Source: Loxodes magnus (taxonomy: Eukaryota; Ciliophora; Karyorelictea; Loxodida; Loxodidae). Taken from it: a stretch of DNA of 64,000 nucleotides. The stretch is from the NCBI GenBank assembly GCA_946699065.1, contig CAMPDV010000201.1, positions 124,001 to 188,000 on the forward strand, given 5' to 3'. Position numbers and translations under genes: made by a program. Shown here in pieces: positions 60,483 to 64,000 of this stretch (position 1 is its first letter; every line of letters begins with the position of its first letter). The notes under the pieces were generated by a model. It saw only the letters and a program-made list of their open reading frames with translations, did not search any database and had not been told where the DNA came from.

Positions 60483-62750
60483 AATTAAAATTTTACTAAA
60501 ATTTAGGAATAAAATATTGAATTAAGGAAATTAAAGGGAAACTATTCCCTTAAAAGTTTTGAGTTAAATTTAGAAAAGATCTTGAAATAGCTTAAGATAT
60601 ATTATTATAATTCTAAGCTGCAAAGTAATTTAAAATCTGAAATAATTAAGTATGATTATCATTTCTTATTAAATATAAATATACTAGATAATTATAAATA
60701 TTGGTTTATGAATATTTACAATTGAAGGTTCTTTAGAAACTCTGCCAAATCTTTTTAGATTTATATAAAATCCAATTGTGGTTACTGCTTGATTCTCATG
60801 CTTGTGTAAATATATTTTAGTTTTTTATAGAAATTTTAGTCAGTTTTTTAATTTAGCTACCTACTTTAATGTTTTAATTACACTTAAGGTAATTTTCACT
60901 AAGGGAAAGTATTTTCATATTCATATATTTTTTAAGAAGAAGCCCATCGGATATCAAATCAAATTGTTTCTTCTTAGAGAAATTCTGATGCTTATACCAT
61001 CAAAGATTGAACGAAATTATAAAGAGATTAATAAAAAAATCAAGTAAGCAAGATTATGGTCAGAAACGAAAAGAGGGTCTAGCAATACAAGCATAAGCAA
61101 TATTCATTTAATCTGTATATTCTACGCAATAAAATATAATGGCCATTTTAATTTTTTTCTTAACTTTAAGTTAATATCTTCAAGTGGAATAATATACAAA
61201 CTTTACGTTTGATGAATTTTAAATGGGAATAGCAGTTTGTTCTCATTATATAGATAAAATAATTTAATTAAGAAAATAAGGTAAAGCACATATTATATAG
61301 CCTATTATTTTATATTTTGCGCTATAGTTTTTTAAAATGTGAGAAGGATGTAAAATAACCTAAACTTTTATATATAGGATTAATGTTTAACGGATGATAT
61401 AAAACTCTTGCTTAAAAGAAAGCTTAATGATTTATTAATAAGCAATATATTTATTATATTTCTTAAATTATACCTACTAAATTTTAAAATTAAAGCCTTT
61501 TTATCTTTCATATAAAGCTTAATATTGTATATTTGACTAAGCATAGTTTTTATTTATAAACTACTAATAGAATAATACCAATTTTAGTTAATTTCTAATG
61601 ATTTATTTCATTAAAAGTGTTTATTTAGTTAAATTTATGTCTTAATTAGCTTGCTTAATTTCTTTCATTTGGTGTCTGGTTAGACATTATAATATCTTAT
61701 TCTGACTAAGTGATATCATTTAAATGGAATTAATTTAGTAATTCCTAAAATTAAATTACTTTTCTTTAGCTTTTATTTCCTTTAGTTATACTAAAGATAG
61801 TTAGAATCACTGTGCTTATTTTCTTAATTATCTAAATTATCATACTCTAAAAGCTAGGGAATGCAGATATTAACCGTAGTTTAAAAATTACAATTATATG
61901 GAAATCTAATAGATCAAGCAATTTACTAATTTAAATCCCCAAATCAGTTGGAAAGAAGGATATATAAAGCTGAAGCACATCAATTAGTAAAAATTTATCT
62001 TGAAATAATCCAAAAGAATAAGCAGACTAAGAAGATAAATAGAAGAGTATAATAACACATAACACATTTAATTAATTAATTAAACAAAAGAAAAAGAAAT
62101 AGGAGAATTATGGCAGTGAAAGCTCATTGTACAATTAGATAGTTATAAAATATAAACATAATGAAGATACTAAACTGATGGATAATAAAAATTATATAAA
62201 ATGATGAATATTAAACTTATTTTATTTATTTGCATCATTTATTTTATGTATAATGCATATAATGGAGAATAATAAAATTAATAGTAAGACAAAGTTGTTA
62301 AATAAAAAGATTAAATTAATTCAAACATTTAATAAGAAGCATGTTAGATAAACTTTAAAATTTTACTTGAGAATTAAAAAAAATTAATTGTAGTTAAGCA
62401 AAATAAAAAAGAACTTATTTCAAATAAATTAGTTTTTTTATTAAAATTTAAAAATGAGATTCGTTTTATTATAATTTATCTAGATTGTAAGCTTTTAGGA
62501 ATACCTTTTCTGAGTAAAGAATTTTAATGCTTTAAATTTATAAATTAACCTTTTATCTTAACTTATTTTTGGCATAATATTTTTTACTTTCAGATCATTC
62601 TAAAAATTTATTTATTCCTCACATTTTGATCTTATTTAATTTAAAACAATTCTATAAAAGTCTAGAGTTGATAGTTTACTATCCAATCTATTAGCTTGCT
62701 ATTAATTTTAGGAGTAATAAAAATTAAAATGAATGGAATATTTTAATTTA
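60483..62750. other. AT-rich region without recognised gene
   Basis: No conserved motif. The frame at 60802-61047 (+) has no support and may overlap lost 5' parts of the receptor on the minus strand. Confidence 0.4.
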
Positions 62751-62751
62751 T

Positions 62752-62960
62752 GCAAATAAGATGGATTATAGGGCGTGTAGCACTCTCGTTGGTGCGCAGC
62801 TCTTTAAATTATTTTATTTAATGTCGAAATTTTTTTTATGGGTCTCTCTATTCTAGTTGATTCTTCCTGCAGTACGTCCCTGTAATTTTTCCTTCCAAAG
62901 CATAGGATGCAATATGCGATTACGGATACATTTCCCCAACCTATGATGAAGAATAATAAT
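62752..62960 (-). mobile_element. 5'-truncated hairpin-tailed retroelement (family B)
   Basis: About 200 bases. On the minus strand: TTCTTCATCATAGGTTGGGG, CCTATGCTTTGGAAGG, ATAGAGAGACCCATAAA, ATTTCGACATTAAAT, the hairpin at 62770-62803 (outer AGAGC/GCCCT, inner GCAC/GTGC), TATAATCC and a short A/T tail. Shares its last 200 bases with the pair at 54.2 and 56.2 kb; the outer hairpin arm has one mismatch. Confidence 0.8.
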
Positions 62961-63370
62961 AAAGGGCTGGGTAACCTTAATACTTTTTAACTCCTTAACT
63001 AATCTAGAAAAAATGTTAATTTGGCTATCTTCTACTTATATTAATTTAATCAATCAGAGTAAGCTTAAAAGTAAAAAAAATAGTATACTTATAAGTATCC
63101 TTATGGACTCAGCAGATTATATTTTTTCACAACCAAATATTGGAATTTGACCCACTTTATAGAAAGATATTAAAAGGAAAGGAAGATATATACAACTTAA
63201 AATTCTACTATAGCTTTAAGATTTATATATAATTGCTAGTTTAAAGTAGTTAGATTTATAAAGCCTTTATTTTACTAATTAAATAAAAGTAACTATGTAA
63301 ACTATTTCTACTAAACTAACTCTATATATACTTAAAAGCAGAAAAATAGATATTTATTATATTATATTGT
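62961..63370. other. AT-rich spacer
   Basis: Nothing recognised. Confidence 0.4.
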
Positions 63371-63379
63371 AATGCTTCT

Positions 63380-63875
63380 TAGGTTTTTGCTACCATTGAC
63401 ACCTTTATTTATAAATTTGTCTGCTTTCTATAGTTATTAAACTTTAATATATTTATTTTGTTAAACTTTAGGTGATTGATCTTCGATTATCATTCTATTT
63501 GATGTCTTAAAGCTTTGTTACGATTTCAAATACAATTCTTGTTCACTTACTTTTTTTTTCTATTAGTTAATTTTTTAATATTATTATTTCATTATTTAAA
63601 TCTTCAATTTCATTCATAAAATTGCGAATTCTCTCTCCTTAATTGAATATAATTTCGTCAAAGTCAGATATTCTTCTATTTAGTTGCTAATATTGTTCCA
63701 TTGTTATTAATACTGTTTTATTTTAGTTCTCTTCCTTCTCTAGAATACCCACCATGATCTTACCTTGGGAGGAAGAGCTCGATTCGTTCAATTTTTCTTA
63801 TTGTCTAATAGTCTTAGCCGTTTTCTTTCTAATCTTTCTGGCTTAGTTCTTAGACATTCTAATTGACTACTCCAT
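63380..63875 (-). mobile_element. Coiled-coil ORF1 retroelement fragment (SSSSS-GK-MVG family)
   Basis: Starts MEQSIRMSKNQARKIRKKTA, then LNESSSSSQGKIMVGILEKE, and a coiled coil (LNRRISDFDEIIFNQGERIR, NFMNEIEDLNNEIIILKNQL) in one open frame to about 63540, then WTRIVFEIVTKLQDIK. The Ser run and GK-(I/V)-MVG block match the element inserted at 28535-29288. The 3' end is not clear. Lies at the edge of the window. Confidence 0.6.
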
Positions 63876-64000
63876 TTTTTATCCAGCTTTACTTAATAAT
63901 TGTATTAATATTACTAATTGTATTTAATTCTTACTATTAGCTCATTTAATAATGATAATAATATCTTAATAATTACTGTATTAACACATCTATGCAAATA

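Noticed and set aside
60490-60512. 18-base GT-AG intron-like sequence upstream of the third receptor
   Set aside because: It is in frame with what follows and no conserved coding sequence lies upstream to be joined; unprovable from sequence.
1-64000. CRISPR arrays, bacterial operons, ribosome binding sites, integrons
   Set aside because: None seen; composition, genetic code, tRNA and LINE content point to a eukaryotic (ciliate) nucleus.

Overview
The window looks like nuclear DNA of a ciliate that reads UAA and UAG as glutamine and UGA as tryptophan, with UGA also acting as the stop. The evidence comes from conserved proteins. UGA falls at invariant Trp positions of WD40 repeats (GHTDWVYSV, SWDKTIKIWD) and throughout a receptor's membrane region. 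UAA and UAG fill Gln positions. Every end I could place with confidence is UGA. This matches the karyorelict code (NCBI table 27; Loxodes, Parduczia) better than the Condylostoma code, where UAA and UAG also terminate. Because no codon is a stop in every context, open frames mean little here. Genes were called on motifs, paralogue comparison and amino-acid composition. The DNA is very AT-rich, and genes and mobile elements stand out as GC-richer islands.

Host genes (about 2.8-38.9 kb and 57.9-60.5 kb). There are three members of a membrane receptor family with ANF/periplasmic-binding-protein-like ligand domains and 8-9 membrane spans: 2847-6802, a broken copy at 27350-31843, and a partial copy at 57945-60482. 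There are three kelch-propeller genes (12723-13655, 15510-16456, 25990-26939) and one WD40-propeller gene (36835-37974), and all four share the same short N-terminal module. There is an intact Sec23-type zinc finger plus VWA-domain gene (18493-20133), a tRNA-Phe(GAA), a pair of small two-span paralogues (24780-25182 and 38558-38949), and several hypothetical genes.

Mobile DNA (8.6-12.5 kb, 28.5-29.3 kb and most of 39-63.9 kb). Debris of LINE-type (non-LTR) retrotransposons dominates: reverse-transcriptase fragments, CCHC zinc-knuckle ORF1 proteins, two AP-endonuclease domains, coiled-coil ORF1 fragments, and short 5'-truncated copies. The truncated copies end in a conserved 3' hairpin followed by TATAATC and a (TTTA)n tail. 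A second family ends in chains of perfect hairpins with a conserved TTGNAAT-like terminal loop.

Many otherwise well-conserved genes are put out of frame by one missing base in an A or T run. That could be long-read assembly error or decay. The rest of the window is AT-rich DNA in which I recognise nothing.
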